This document shows positions 34,127 through 44,782 of a DNA stretch of 64,000 nucleotides, in pieces; the stretch's first letter is position 1, and every line of letters starts with the position of its first letter. The position numbers were made by a program, and so were the translations under genes. The DNA comes from Streptomyces umbrinus (GTDB taxonomy: Bacteria > Actinomycetota > Actinomycetes > Streptomycetales > Streptomycetaceae), in the NCBI RefSeq assembly GCF_030817415.1, contig NZ_JAUSZI010000002.1, positions 5,022,001 to 5,086,000 of the forward strand, written 5' to 3'. The notes below the pieces were generated by a model. That model ran no database searches, was not told the origin of the DNA, and was given only the letters and a program-made list of their open reading frames with translations.

Positions 34127-34258
34127 GAGCTTTCCGGCCAGGTCGCCGAGACCGTACGAGAGGTCCGCGACAAAAGGTCCGTACAACGCGGGACTTGTCC
34201 CCCCACGGAGCCCCACCGGAGTTGACCAAGCGCAGGGCCATGGCCAAGGATCGCCGCC

Positions 34259-34744
34259 ATGCCTGCCCTCGCCTCCCGTCAGAACGCGGTCGTGGCGCTC
34301 CGGTTCGGGCAGCTCGCGGCGATGGGTACGGTCGCGGCGCTGATCCTGATCGCGGGCGTCTGGGCCTCCTGGGGCACCGCCCAGCACGTGATGCTCACCA
34401 AGGGCCGTGAGCGCGGCACGATGACGGTCGCGCGATGTGCCGACGACCGCTGCACGGGTCCGTACCGGCCGCTGTCGGACGGGTCCACCGCCCGCGACCG
34501 GGTCGTCCTCGACAGCGAGGTCGCGGTCGACAAGGGCCGCACCTACACGGTCGCCGTGAAGCCCGGCAGCGACGAGGTCGTACGCACGGGCACCGGCGGC
34601 CTCCTCTACGCCTGGGCCCCGCTCGGCGGCGCGCTGCTGCTCGCCTCGATGGTGGTAGCGGGCGGCCTGCGCCTGCCCCGCCTCGCCTGGGCCTTCGGCG
34701 GCGCGGGCCTGACACTGCTCACGGCGGCCTTCATAACCCTCTGA
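34259..34744 (+). CDS. small integral membrane protein, unknown function
   Basis: 161 aa. A first helix (LAAMGTVAALILIAGVWASW) is followed by an external domain of about 75 residues with two Cys (ARCADDRCTGPY), then two helices at the C-terminus (PLGGALLLASMVVAGGL and the last 20 residues). The Cys pair could form a disulfide outside the membrane. No family is recognised. AAGGA precedes the ATG. It is convergent with ppc across a palindromic repeat. Confidence 0.75.
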   Translation: MPALASRQNAVVALRFGQLAAMGTVAALILIAGVWASWGTAQHVMLTKGRERGTMTVARCADDRCTGPYRPLSDGSTARDRVVLDSEVAVDKGRTYTVAVKPGSDEVVRTGTGGLLYAWAPLGGALLLASMVVAGGLRLPRLAWAFGGAGLTLLTAAFITL

Positions 34745-34760
34745 GGCCTGGAAAACAGTC

Positions 34761-34835
34761 CCGCGCCCCAAGAGGCGCCCCAAAGGGGCGCGGGGAACTG
34801 CGCGACCAGCCCCCACGCGCCCGCAGACAACACAA
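34761..34835. repeat. palindromic intergenic repeat between convergent genes
   Basis: CCGCGCCCC (34761-34769) pairs with GGGGCGCGG (34785-34793), and a shorter GGCGCCCC-AAA-GGGGCGC hairpin is nested. The right side continues into GGGGCGCGGGGAACTGCGCG and CCAGCCCCCACGCGCCCGCA, shared with the repeats at 60720 and 57450. Positioned as a two-way terminator between the membrane protein and ppc. Confidence 0.75.
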
Positions 34836-34865
34836 GGCGGCTCCCAACGGAGCTCTTCCCGGCGG

Positions 34866-37598
<2,733 letters not shown>

Positions 37599-37791
37599 AG
37601 GTGCGGCTCCTTGCAGTGTTGAAGCTCGTCTGGAGGGGAACCCGTCACCTGGGCGGCGGGCGCGCATCGGCGACGGGGCATCCGGGAATGAAACAGAGCG
37701 GACCGCGCTGTCCGACCGACCTTAAGGATAGGTGTCCATACGGACGCGCAGTCTCTCGGGCTCTTGCCGCCGGGCGAGGCACTGCCATACT

Positions 37792-37818
37792 TACGACGCC
37801 GTAGGTTACGGAACCGTA
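37792..37818. promoter_or_regulatory. paired TACG/CGTA palindromes upstream of desaturase
   Basis: TACG-ACGC-CGTA (37792-37803) and TACG-GAAC-CGTA (37807-37818) are two 12-bp palindromes of the same design separated by 3 bp. Overlapping them, GGTTACGGAACC and, inverted, GGTTTCCGGTAACC make a further dyad. They lie 77-103 bp upstream of the desaturase and in the 296-bp gap to ppc. The coupled TetR gene 38905 is the natural candidate to bind them. Confidence 0.5.
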
Positions 37819-37894
37819 GGCGCGGTTTCCGGTAACCCGGCAGGCGCGATTACCGGCCACTCTCACAACCCTCGACCCCACAGGGGACGCTCCC

Positions 37895-38908
37895 ATGACC
37901 ACGAGTTCCGATGTGATCGATGACGCCCCCGAGGCGAACAACGACGACACCGCACTCCGCTCCGCCACGCTGGGCGGCGAGCAGAAGCGCTCGATCGAGC
38001 AGATCACCCTTCTCCTCTTCATCACCGTCCCCTTCCTCGCGGTCCTCGCGGCAGTGCCGCTGGCCTGGGGCTGGGGCGTGAGCTGGCTCGACCTCGGCCT
38101 GCTGGTGTTCTTCTACTACCTCGGCTGCCACGGCATCACGATCGGCTTCCACCGGTACTTCACCCACGGCGCCTTCAAGGCGAAGCGCCCGCTGCGCATC
38201 GCCCTCGCGATCGCCGGCTCGATGGCGGTCGAGGGGCCGCTGGTCCGCTGGGTGGCCGACCACCGCAAACACCACAAGTTCTCCGACGCCGAGGGCGACC
38301 CCCACTCGCCGTGGCGCTTCGGCGAGACGGTCCCGGCGCTGATGAAGGGCCTGTGGTGGGCCCACATCGCCTGGATGTTCGACGAGGAGCAGACGCCGCA
38401 GGACAAGTACGCGCCGGACCTGATCAAGGACAAGGCGATCCGCACGATCTCGCGCCAGTTCCTCCTCTGGGCCGGGCTCTCCCTCATGCTCCCGGCGCTG
38501 ATCGGCGGCCTGGTGACGATGTCCTGGTGGGGCGCGTTCACGGGCTTCTTCTGGGGCTCGCTCGTCCGGGTGGCGCTGCTGCACCACGTCACCTGGTCGA
38601 TCAACTCGATCTGCCACGCGGTGGGCAAGCGCCCCTTCAAGTCGCGTGACCGCTCGGGCAACGTGTGGTGGCTGGCGATCCTCTCCTGCGGCGAGTCGTG
38701 GCACAACCTCCACCACGCCGATCCCACCTCCGCCCGGCACGGCGTCGAGCGCGGCCAGGTGGATTCCTCGGCCCGCCTCATCCGCTGGTTCGAACTGCTC
38801 GGCTGGGCGTACGACGTGCGCTGGCCGTCACGCTCGCGTATCGATTCCCGCCGCAACCCGGACGGGAAAGGCTCCCGACGCAAGGCGGAGGCCGCCGAAC
38901 CGGCATGA
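37895..38908 (+). CDS. acyl-CoA/acyl-lipid delta-9-type fatty acid desaturase
   Basis: 337 aa membrane di-iron enzyme. The three His boxes are present: HRYFTH (86-91), HRKHH (123-127) and HNLHH near residue 275, with four hydrophobic helices between them. It introduces a double bond into long acyl chains, adjusting membrane fluidity. Electrons should come from a separate ferredoxin system. Its stop overlaps a TetR-regulator ATG by 4 nt, so the operon carries its own presumed regulator. Confidence 0.95.
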   Translation: MTTSSDVIDDAPEANNDDTALRSATLGGEQKRSIEQITLLLFITVPFLAVLAAVPLAWGWGVSWLDLGLLVFFYYLGCHGITIGFHRYFTHGAFKAKRPLRIALAIAGSMAVEGPLVRWVADHRKHHKFSDAEGDPHSPWRFGETVPALMKGLWWAHIAWMFDEEQTPQDKYAPDLIKDKAIRTISRQFLLWAGLSLMLPALIGGLVTMSWWGAFTGFFWGSLVRVALLHHVTWSINSICHAVGKRPFKSRDRSGNVWWLAILSCGESWHNLHHADPTSARHGVERGQVDSSARLIRWFELLGWAYDVRWPSRSRIDSRRNPDGKGSRRKAEAAEPA

Positions 38909-39576
38909 TTGACGGCGTGGCCGACTCCAGCACACCCAGCAATGAAAAGCCGCGGCGCGCCCGCCGCACCCGGATGACCGGTGCGGAGCGGCGGGCCCAG
39001 TTGCTGGAGATCGGCCGCACCCTCTTCGCCCAGAAGGGCTTCGAAGCGACATCGGTGGAGGAGATCGCGGCAAAGGCCGGCGTCTCCAAACCGGTGGTCT
39101 ACGAGCACTTCGGCGGCAAGGAAGGCCTGTACGCGGTGGTGGTGGACCGCGAGATGCGCCGCCTACTGGACGGCGTAACAAGCTCACTGACAGCAGGCCA
39201 CCCACGCGAACTGTGCGAGCAGGCAGCGTTCGCCCTCCTCGACTACATCGAGGAGTACACGGACGGCTTCCGCATCCTGGTCCGCGACTCCCCCATCCCC
39301 CAGTCCACGGGCTCCTTCGCATCCCTGATCTCGGACATCGCGACACAGGTGGAGGACATCCTGGGCCGCGAGTTCAAACGCCGCGGCTTCGACCCGAAGC
39401 TCGCCCCTCTCTACGCCCAGGCCCTGGTCGGCATGGTCGCCCTCACCGGCCAGTGGTGGCTCGACGTCCGCCGCCCGAAGAAGGCCGAGGTGGCCGCCCA
39501 TCTCGTGAACCTGGCCTGGCACGGCCTGGACGGCCTGGAAGCCAAGCCCCGCCTGATAGGGCGCCGGAAGTCGTAG
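38905..39576 (+). CDS. TetR-family regulator, presumed desaturase repressor
   Basis: 223 aa. Helix-turn-helix at about 48-70 (ATSVEEIAAKAGVSKPVVYE). The C-terminal domain is of the fatty-acid-regulator type. The ATG at 38905 overlaps the desaturase stop (ATGA); a GTG four codons later is an alternative. Operon position suggests feedback control of desaturation by binding the palindromes at 37792, which is inference. Confidence 0.9.
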   Translation: MIDGVADSSTPSNEKPRRARRTRMTGAERRAQLLEIGRTLFAQKGFEATSVEEIAAKAGVSKPVVYEHFGGKEGLYAVVVDREMRRLLDGVTSSLTAGHPRELCEQAAFALLDYIEEYTDGFRILVRDSPIPQSTGSFASLISDIATQVEDILGREFKRRGFDPKLAPLYAQALVGMVALTGQWWLDVRRPKKAEVAAHLVNLAWHGLDGLEAKPRLIGRRKS

Positions 39577-39643
39577 CAGGCTCTACGCCGGGAATGCGCG
39601 GGTCCACGCATCTTCCGCCCGAAAGAGTTGAATCAAGCGACCG

Positions 39644-39657
39644 CAAGGTCAACCTTG
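39644..39657. promoter_or_regulatory. palindrome in the toxin-antitoxin promoter
   Basis: CAAGGT-CA-ACCTTG has perfect 6-bp arms, 16 bp upstream of the antitoxin ATG. Phd/YefM antitoxins autoregulate by binding short palindromes at this place, so it is a likely operator. Confidence 0.5.
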
Positions 39658-39673
39658 TGGTACCTATGTGTCC

Positions 39674-39925
39674 ATGACTGAGATTGCGATCAGCGCGGCT
39701 CGTTCCCAGCTCGGCGATCTGGTCCGCCGGGCCGCTCACGGCCGCGAGACCATCGCCCTCACTGACCACGGTCACGTGGCCGCGCTACTGGTCTCTCCCC
39801 AGGTGATAGAGGATCTCGAAGACGCCCTCGCGGTCGCCGACTACCAGCGGCGCAAGGCCGAGGGCAGCCTCGAAGAGGGCATCCCTCACGAGGAAGTCGG
39901 GCGCATTCTGGGGCTGCGTCCGTGA
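39674..39925 (+). CDS. antitoxin, Phd/YefM family
   Basis: 83 aa. The N-terminal half (EIAISAARSQLGDLVRRAAH, then ETIALTDHGHVAALLVSP) is the Phd/YefM DNA-binding fold. The C-terminal tail (DALAVADYQRRKAEG...) is the toxin-binding part. A GTG two codons upstream is an alternative start; neither has a clear ribosome site, so the message may be nearly leaderless. The stop overlaps the toxin start by 4 nt (GTGA). Confidence 0.93.
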   Translation: MTEIAISAARSQLGDLVRRAAHGRETIALTDHGHVAALLVSPQVIEDLEDALAVADYQRRKAEGSLEEGIPHEEVGRILGLRP

Positions 39926-40170
39926 CCTATCGCATCATCTGGGAGCCGAGCGCCACGAACGCGGCCGTGCGGTTCCTCAAGGACGACCCCACGGGGCTCG
40001 CCGCCGTCTACGAAACCGTCGACGAGCTCGCCAAAGTCCCGCGCCCCTCCAACTCCACCGCTTACGGCCCCAACATCCGGCGCCTTCGCGTCGACAATTA
40101 CCGCGTCCTCTACCTGATCGACGACAGCGTGATCCGCATCCTCATCACCCACCTGGGCCGCACGCCCTGA
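39922..40170 (+). CDS. toxin, RelE/ParE family
   Basis: 82 aa. TYRIIWEPSATNAAVRFLKD, then NIRRLRVDNYRVLYLIDDSV and ILITHLG form the RelE/ParE fold. The Arg and Tyr residues in RRLRVDNYRVLY suit a RelE-type mRNA endonuclease. The GTG start overlaps the antitoxin stop. Its last 26 bp overlap, in antisense, the remnant of a VOC gene, so the module probably arrived next to or partly over that gene. Confidence 0.92.
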   Translation: MTYRIIWEPSATNAAVRFLKDDPTGLAAVYETVDELAKVPRPSNSTAYGPNIRRLRVDNYRVLYLIDDSVIRILITHLGRTP

Positions 40171-40258
40171 GGGTCGGCTCCAGGAACTCCAGCCGATTGC
40201 CCACCGGATCCTCGGAGTAGAAGCGGCGGTGGCCCGGCAGCTCACCGCCGCCCCTCAT
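40145..40258 (-). pseudogene. C-terminal remnant of a VOC/glyoxalase-family gene
   Basis: 37 codons on the minus strand read ...GELPGHRRFYSEDPVGNRLE, then FLEPTLR, which is the typical last beta-strand motif of glyoxalase/VOC proteins (FY..DP.GN..EFLEP). An in-frame stop cuts it off about 30 bp upstream, and the rest of the domain is absent. The remnant lies between the toxin gene and a long inverted repeat. Confidence 0.7.
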
Positions 40259-40315
40259 GCGGCGAGGCGGGCCGCCTACGCCTCAATCCCCGCCACCCGC
40301 AGCCGCCGTACAACC

Positions 40316-40437
40316 GGGCGGGGCCGTGCCGGTATGTCACAGCCCGCCGCATACGGCTCCCGCAACAGCGCCCACCCCACTACACGGGGCAGTACGCCCC
40401 GCCGCGGCGGGCTGGACATACCGGCACGGCCCCGCCC
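40316..40437. repeat. long inverted repeat (about 34-bp arms)
   Basis: The left arm 40316-40350 starts GGGCGGGGCCGTGCCGGTAT and ends CAGCCCGCCGC. The right arm 40404-40437 is its complement except for one extra A in the left arm. The loop is 53 nt. It could be a strong terminator for tam or the core of a small mobile element. No gene is seen in 40259-40478. Confidence 0.85.
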
Positions 40438-40478
40438 CACCCACGGCCGGCAGGCGCACGAGGCCCACCCCAAAACAC

Positions 40479-41288
40479 CTAGCCCTTCCGAGCCACCACA
40501 AACAGCCGCCGAAACGGAAGCACCGTCCCGTACGGAGCAGCCGGGTAGGCCTTGCGGAGCAGGTCGCGGTACTCCTCGACGAAGGCGACCCGCGCCTCCT
40601 GGTCGTCCGCGAGGGCGGTGAGAGCGGGCCGCAAGCCCGTGCCCTTGGACCAGTCGAGCACCGGATCCTCGCCCTCCAGGAGCTGCATGTAGGTCGTCTC
40701 CCAGACGTCCACCGCGCATCCCAGACGGGCCAGCCGGTCCAGATACAGGAGCGGCGGATGAACGGAGTCCGTCTCGCGAAGGACGCCGTCGAGGCGCCCC
40801 TTCCACCGAGCCGACCCGGCGAGCTCACGCATCAGCACATGCAGAGGCGCATCAATGTTGTTCGGGACCTGGAAGGCAAAGGTCCCACCGGGGGCCACCG
40901 CGTCGACCCAGCCGGGCAAGGCGTCCAGATGCCCCGGCACCCACTGCAGCGCCGCGTTCGAGACGATCAGGTCGTACGTCTCCGTCGGCGCCCAGTCCGT
41001 GAGATCCGCGTGGGCGAAGTCCAGCCGCCCGCCCCCCGCCGTGGGCCCCGCGTGCTCGCCCGTCCTGGCCAGCATCTCCGCGGAGTTGTCGTACCCCGTG
41101 ATGCACGCGCCAGGCCACCGCTCGGCCAGCTGCACGGTCACGTTGCCGGGCCCGCAGCCCAGATCGGCGACGCGGGCCGGCTCGCCGGGCAGCGCCGGCA
41201 CCCGGTCGAGAAGCTCGGCGAAAGGCCGGGCCCGATGCTCCGCATGGCGCAGATACTGGCCCGGGTCCCAAGTGGGGGTGGTAGGCAT
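40479..41288 (-). CDS. tam: trans-aconitate 2-methyltransferase
   Basis: 269 aa, class I SAM methyltransferase. Motif I VADLGCGPGNVT is near residue 40, and the family-specific YLRHAEHRARPFAELLDRV and DLIVSNAALQWVPGH are typical of Tam. It methylates trans-aconitate, an inhibitor of aconitase formed from cis-aconitate. GAGGAGGCCCTC precedes the ATG at 41286-41288. It is divergent from a MarR regulator, the tam/tamR arrangement described in S. coelicolor, where TamR responds to citrate-pathway metabolites. Confidence 0.92.
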   Translation of the reverse strand: MPTTPTWDPGQYLRHAEHRARPFAELLDRVPALPGEPARVADLGCGPGNVTVQLAERWPGACITGYDNSAEMLARTGEHAGPTAGGGRLDFAHADLTDWAPTETYDLIVSNAALQWVPGHLDALPGWVDAVAPGGTFAFQVPNNIDAPLHVLMRELAGSARWKGRLDGVLRETDSVHPPLLYLDRLARLGCAVDVWETTYMQLLEGEDPVLDWSKGTGLRPALTALADDQEARVAFVEEYRDLLRKAYPAAPYGTVLPFRRLFVVARKG

Positions 41289-41360
41289 GAGGGCCTCCTC
41301 GAAGTCACGACCGACGCCGCATCCGACGTCCCGAAGAAACCCCAGCCTCACACCGCAACT

Positions 41361-41396
41361 CTCTCGACGTCAAGAGACTTCACGTCAAGAGACTTC
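41361..41396. promoter_or_regulatory. TamR operator region with exact 15-bp tandem repeat
   Basis: ACGTCAAGAGACTTC occurs twice head to tail (41367-41381, 41382-41396). CTCTCGAC-GTCAAGAG (41361-41376) is a 16-bp dyad with one mismatch per half. It lies centrally between tam and the MarR gene. Binding by TamR follows from the known divergent autoregulation of this pair; the exact site here is inferred. Confidence 0.65.
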
Positions 41397-41425
41397 ATGT
41401 CGACACAACCACTACACTGATCGCC

Positions 41426-41923
41426 ATGGAGGACGAGGTCGATCGGCTGGTCGCTGCGTGGCGCCGGGAGCGCCCTGACCTCGACGTGGAACCGCTCGAG
41501 GTACTCAGCCGCGTGAGCAGGCTCGCCAGGCACCTGGACCGCGCACGCCGGATCGCGTTCGCCGAGCACGCCCTGGAGCCCTGGGAGTTCGACGTCCTGA
41601 CGGCGCTGAGGCGCGCAGGAACCCCGTACCAGCTCTCCCCCGGCCAGCTGCTCACCCAGACGCTCGTCACCTCGGGCACGATGACGAACCGCATCGACCG
41701 GCTGGCGAAAAAGGGCCTGGTCGAGCGTCTCCCCGACCCCAGCGACCGCCGCGGCGTACTCGTACGTCTCACCGAGGACGGCCGCGACCGCGCGGACCAG
41801 GCGCTGGCCGGACTCCTCGACCAGGAGCGCGCGATCCTGGCGGAACTCAGCAGGGCCCAGCGCGGCGAACTCGCGGGGCTGCTACGCCAGTTGACCGCCC
41901 CGTTCGACAACATCCCCGGCTAG
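41426..41923 (+). CDS. tamR: MarR-family regulator TamR
   Basis: 165 aa, winged helix at about 55-115 (SPGQLLTQTLVTSGTMTNRI, then DRLAKKGLVERLPDPSDRRG, the MarR wing). Long N-terminal helices for dimerisation are typical. Identity as TamR rests on divergence from tam and on the operator-like repeats. Its end overlaps a convergent response-regulator gene by 42 bp. Confidence 0.88.
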   Translation: MEDEVDRLVAAWRRERPDLDVEPLEVLSRVSRLARHLDRARRIAFAEHALEPWEFDVLTALRRAGTPYQLSPGQLLTQTLVTSGTMTNRIDRLAKKGLVERLPDPSDRRGVLVRLTEDGRDRADQALAGLLDQERAILAELSRAQRGELAGLLRQLTAPFDNIPG

Positions 41924-42649
41924 GTCGACAGGCCCGACCCCGGCCCGGCGCGCGAGCGCAACGGCGGCGAGGGTGGAGTGCACGCCGAGCTTCCCCAGCA
42001 CGTTCTGCATGTGCGTACGGACCGTGTGCGGCGAGAGGAACAGCCGCTCGGCGACGGCCTTGCGCCCCAGCCCCGCGACCATGCACCGCAGCACTTCCCG
42101 CTCCCGCGGAGTCAGCGACTCCACCAGCCGCTCGCTCTCCGTACGGTGTTTCCGCGCGGCGGTCAGCTCACGCAGGACGCCGGTGAGCAGCGCGGGCGGC
42201 AGATGCGTCTCGTCCCGCAGCACGCCCCGTATGACGGTGAGCAGCCGCGACAGCGAGCAGTCCTTGGCGACCCAGCCCGAGGCACCGGCCTGCAGGGCGA
42301 GCGCCGCGCGACGCGGGTCGTCCTTCTCGGCGAGCACGACCGTACGGACGCTGGGCTGGCCCGAACGGACGCCCGCGACCAGCGAGATGCCGTCGACCAG
42401 GCCCTCTTCGTTGTTGTCGTGGACGGGTACGGCCGGGCGGGCGCCCGGCACGTTGCCGCCCAGGTCGGCGTCGACGAGGAGCACGTCGAATCTGCGGCCT
42501 TCGGCGGCCGCACGCTCCATGCAGCGCAGCGCGGCCGGGCCGCTGCCGGCCGCGGACACGTCGACATCGGGCTCGGCGGCCAGGGCGGCGGCGAGCGACT
42601 CGGCGAAGATACGGTGGTCGTCGACGACCAGGACACGGATGCGAACCAC
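41882..42649 (-). CDS. orphan response regulator, LuxR/NarL type
   Basis: 255 aa. The receiver has the acidic pair DDH (10-12) and the phosphorylatable Asp at about 60 (DVLLVDADL). It is followed by an unusual insertion of about 20 residues (GNVPGARPAVPVHDNNEEGL) before the usual helix. The C-terminal LuxR helix-turn-helix is LTPREREVLRCMVAGLGRKA, then SPHTVRTHMQNVLGKLGVHS. GTG at 42647-42649 with GGGGG upstream is taken; a GTG four codons earlier is possible. No kinase is adjacent. Confidence 0.9.
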   Translation of the reverse strand: MVRIRVLVVDDHRIFAESLAAALAAEPDVDVSAAGSGPAALRCMERAAAEGRRFDVLLVDADLGGNVPGARPAVPVHDNNEEGLVDGISLVAGVRSGQPSVRTVVLAEKDDPRRAALALQAGASGWVAKDCSLSRLLTVIRGVLRDETHLPPALLTGVLRELTAARKHRTESERLVESLTPREREVLRCMVAGLGRKAVAERLFLSPHTVRTHMQNVLGKLGVHSTLAAVALARRAGVGPVDLAGDVVERGGQLA

Positions 42650-42804
42650 TGAAACCCCCACTGCTCGGGGGACGGCCGGCGCAGATACGGCGCCCGGAGA
42701 TCCCGAACTCCTACGCTCGGAAAACGGGGTGCCGCAGCCGCACGGCCGCCGCCGTGCTGGACTGCTACCCCCACTCCGGGCGTCGTACCCGACTGTCTCG
42801 CCCC

Positions 42805-42841
42805 CTGATCAGCACCGGCCCCCACCGGTGCTGCTCATCAG
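42805..42841. promoter_or_regulatory. hairpin in divergent promoter region
   Basis: CAGCACCGG (42810-42818) and CCGGTGCTG (42825-42833) form a perfect 9-bp stem, extended by CTGAT/ATCAG with one bulged base. It lies in the 250-bp gap between the response regulator and the GNAT gene, so an operator or attenuator is possible. Confidence 0.4.
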
Positions 42842-42900
42842 AGTACGGCCGGGCAGCAGGAGCGGAAGGTGATTTGCAGAACTGATTGGCCAGCGCGTTT

Positions 42901-43356
42901 ATGGTGAGCCGTATGTTTCGTATTGAGACAGAAGTCGACAAAGAGCGTAGTCAATTCCTGCGTTCACGGCTACGGGACGCGAACATCTCTGCGTCTCCCG
43001 TGCTGCGTTCTCTGCGCGGAACCCCTGGTGAACGGGAAGTTCCGCTCCAGGTCTGGGCGTTGGATCCGGCCGGTGGGGTCGCGGGGGGTCTGGTCGGGCA
43101 CACGTGGGCGGGGTGGCTGCACGTGACGTATCTCTGGGTCGACGAGCGTCACCGGGGCGGCGGCCTCGGCTCGCATCTGCTGTCCCATGCGGAACATCTG
43201 GCCCGTACGTCCCGTGGTTGCCGCAACTCCCGCCTGGAGACGTGGGACTTCCAGGCCCCGGTCTTCTACCGCAAACGGGGCTACGAGGTGGTGTGCGAGA
43301 TCCCGGACTATCCCCCGGGGATCACGGAGTACACCCTGACGAAGCACCTCCCCTGA
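42901..43356 (+). CDS. GNAT-family N-acetyltransferase
   Basis: About 151 aa. The acetyl-CoA loop is seen in VDERHRGGGLGSHLLSHAEH (R/Q-x-x-G-x-G/A type), followed by LETWDFQAPVFYRKRGYEVV, the C-terminal GNAT motif. A second ATG at 42913 is an equally possible start. The substrate, small molecule or protein N-terminus, is unknown. It ends 10 bp before the 257-bp nested palindrome. Confidence 0.85.
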   Translation: MVSRMFRIETEVDKERSQFLRSRLRDANISASPVLRSLRGTPGEREVPLQVWALDPAGGVAGGLVGHTWAGWLHVTYLWVDERHRGGGLGSHLLSHAEHLARTSRGCRNSRLETWDFQAPVFYRKRGYEVVCEIPDYPPGITEYTLTKHLP

Positions 43357-43365
43357 CCCAAGGCA

Positions 43366-43622
43366 TTTTTCGCCCCCGCCGCCCCTACCCTCCCCCACTC
43401 TCGGCTTCGCTCGAGCGGGGGGACCCCCATCGTCACTAACTCAGGGGCTCCGCCCCCGAACCCCCAAAAGACTGCGCAGTTCCCCGCGCCCCTTAGGTCT
43501 TCAGGGGCGCGGGGAACTGCGCGACCAGCCACAACGCACCCGCACCCGACAACACACCCCACGGGGTCTGGGGCGGAGCCCCAGATGGACGGGAATGGGT
43601 AGGGGCGGCGGGGGCGAGAAAA
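43366..43622. repeat. 257-bp nested palindromic element, copy 1
   Basis: Three concentric inverted repeats. The outer pair CGCCCCCGCCGCCCCTACCC and its complement lie next to T5 (43366) and A4 (43619-43622). The middle pair is GGGGCTCCGCCCC (43444-43456) with GGGGCGGAGCCCC (43570-43582). The inner pair is GCGCAGTTCCCCGCGCCCC (43474-43492) with its complement (43504-43522). The whole can fold into one long hairpin. A copy with only a handful of differences lies at 62584. It sits between convergent GNAT and galK genes. Confidence 0.9.
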
Positions 43623-43630
43623 GGCCGTGG

Positions 43631-44782
43631 TCAGGACAGGCGGCGGGCGCCCTCCGACGGCACCGCGGGGAACACCCTGGGCGCCGTGAAGCCCGCCGCC
43701 GCGAACGCCTCCTCCACCGCCTTGGTGATCGTGTCGGCGTCGGCGGACTCCACCAACACGATCGCCGAGCCGCCGAAGCCACCCCCCGTCATGCGAGCGC
43801 CAAGCGCCCCCGCCTCGTTCGCCGTGGCGACCACCAGATCCAGCTCCGGGCAGGAGATCCGCAGATCGTCGCGCAGCGAGGCATGACCGGCCGTGAGGAT
43901 CGGGCCGATGCCACGCACATCCCCCGCGTCCAGCAGGGCGATGACCTCATCGACCCGGTGGTCGTCCGACACGACATGGCGTACGTAGCGACGGACCCGC
44001 TCGTCCGACAGACGGGCGAGGGACGCCTCCAGGTCCTCGTACCGGACATCCCGCAGGAACGGGACCCCGAGCAGCCGCGCCCCCTCCTCGCAGCCCTCCC
44101 GCCGCTCCGCGTACTCCCCGTCGCCCAGCGCGTGCTTCACACGGGTGTCGACCACGAGGAGCCGAAGCCCGTGGGCCGGCAGGTCGAAGGGGACCTGGCG
44201 GATGGACAGGTCACGGCAGTCGAGGTGGAGGGCGTGGCCCTCCGTGGAACAGGCGGACGCCGTCTGGTCCATGATTCCGCAGGGCACGCCCACGAAGTCG
44301 TTCTCCGCGCGCTGGGAGACCCGGGCCAGCTCGGGCCCGGACAGCCCCAGGTCGAACAGGTCGTTCAGCGCCAGGGCGGTGACCACCTCCAGCGCGGCCG
44401 AGGACGACAGGCCGGCGCCCGTCGGGACCGTGGAGGCGAGGTGGATGTCCGCGCCGGTGACGGCGTGGCCGGCCTCGCGCAGCACCCAGACGACCCCCGC
44501 CGGGTAGGCGGCCCAGCTCGTGTTCGTCAGCGGCGCCAGTTCGTCGACGTGCAGTTCGACGACCGGGCCCTCGATGTCGGCCGAGTGGATGCGCAGTACG
44601 CCGTCGTCGCGGCGCGAGACCGCCGCCACCGCCGTGTGCGGCAGCGCGAGCGGCATCACGAAGCCCTCGTTGAAGTCCGTGTACTCACCGATGAGGTTGA
44701 CCCGGCCGGGTGCCGCCCAGACGCCGTCGGGGGCCGCCCCGAAGAGCGCTTCGAAGCCTTCTCGTACCTGCTGTGCCCCCAC
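43631..44782 (-). CDS. galK: galactokinase
   Basis: 383 aa. Phosphorylates galactose in the Leloir pathway. The family signature GRVNLIGEYTDFNEG and the GHMP ATP loop PTGAGLSSSAALEV are intact, as is the third motif MTGGGFGGSAI. GTG start shares a base with the galE stop (TAGTG), with GGAG upstream. Last gene of galT-galE-galK; it ends 9 bp from the nested palindrome. Confidence 0.97.
   Translation of the reverse strand: MGAQQVREGFEALFGAAPDGVWAAPGRVNLIGEYTDFNEGFVMPLALPHTAVAAVSRRDDGVLRIHSADIEGPVVELHVDELAPLTNTSWAAYPAGVVWVLREAGHAVTGADIHLASTVPTGAGLSSSAALEVVTALALNDLFDLGLSGPELARVSQRAENDFVGVPCGIMDQTASACSTEGHALHLDCRDLSIRQVPFDLPAHGLRLLVVDTRVKHALGDGEYAERREGCEEGARLLGVPFLRDVRYEDLEASLARLSDERVRRYVRHVVSDDHRVDEVIALLDAGDVRGIGPILTAGHASLRDDLRISCPELDLVVATANEAGALGARMTGGGFGGSAIVLVESADADTITKAVEEAFAAAGFTAPRVFPAVPSEGARRLS

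Noticed and set aside
40316..40437. Complete insertion sequence
   Set aside because: Only 122 bp with no transposase and no clear target duplication; kept as a repeat.
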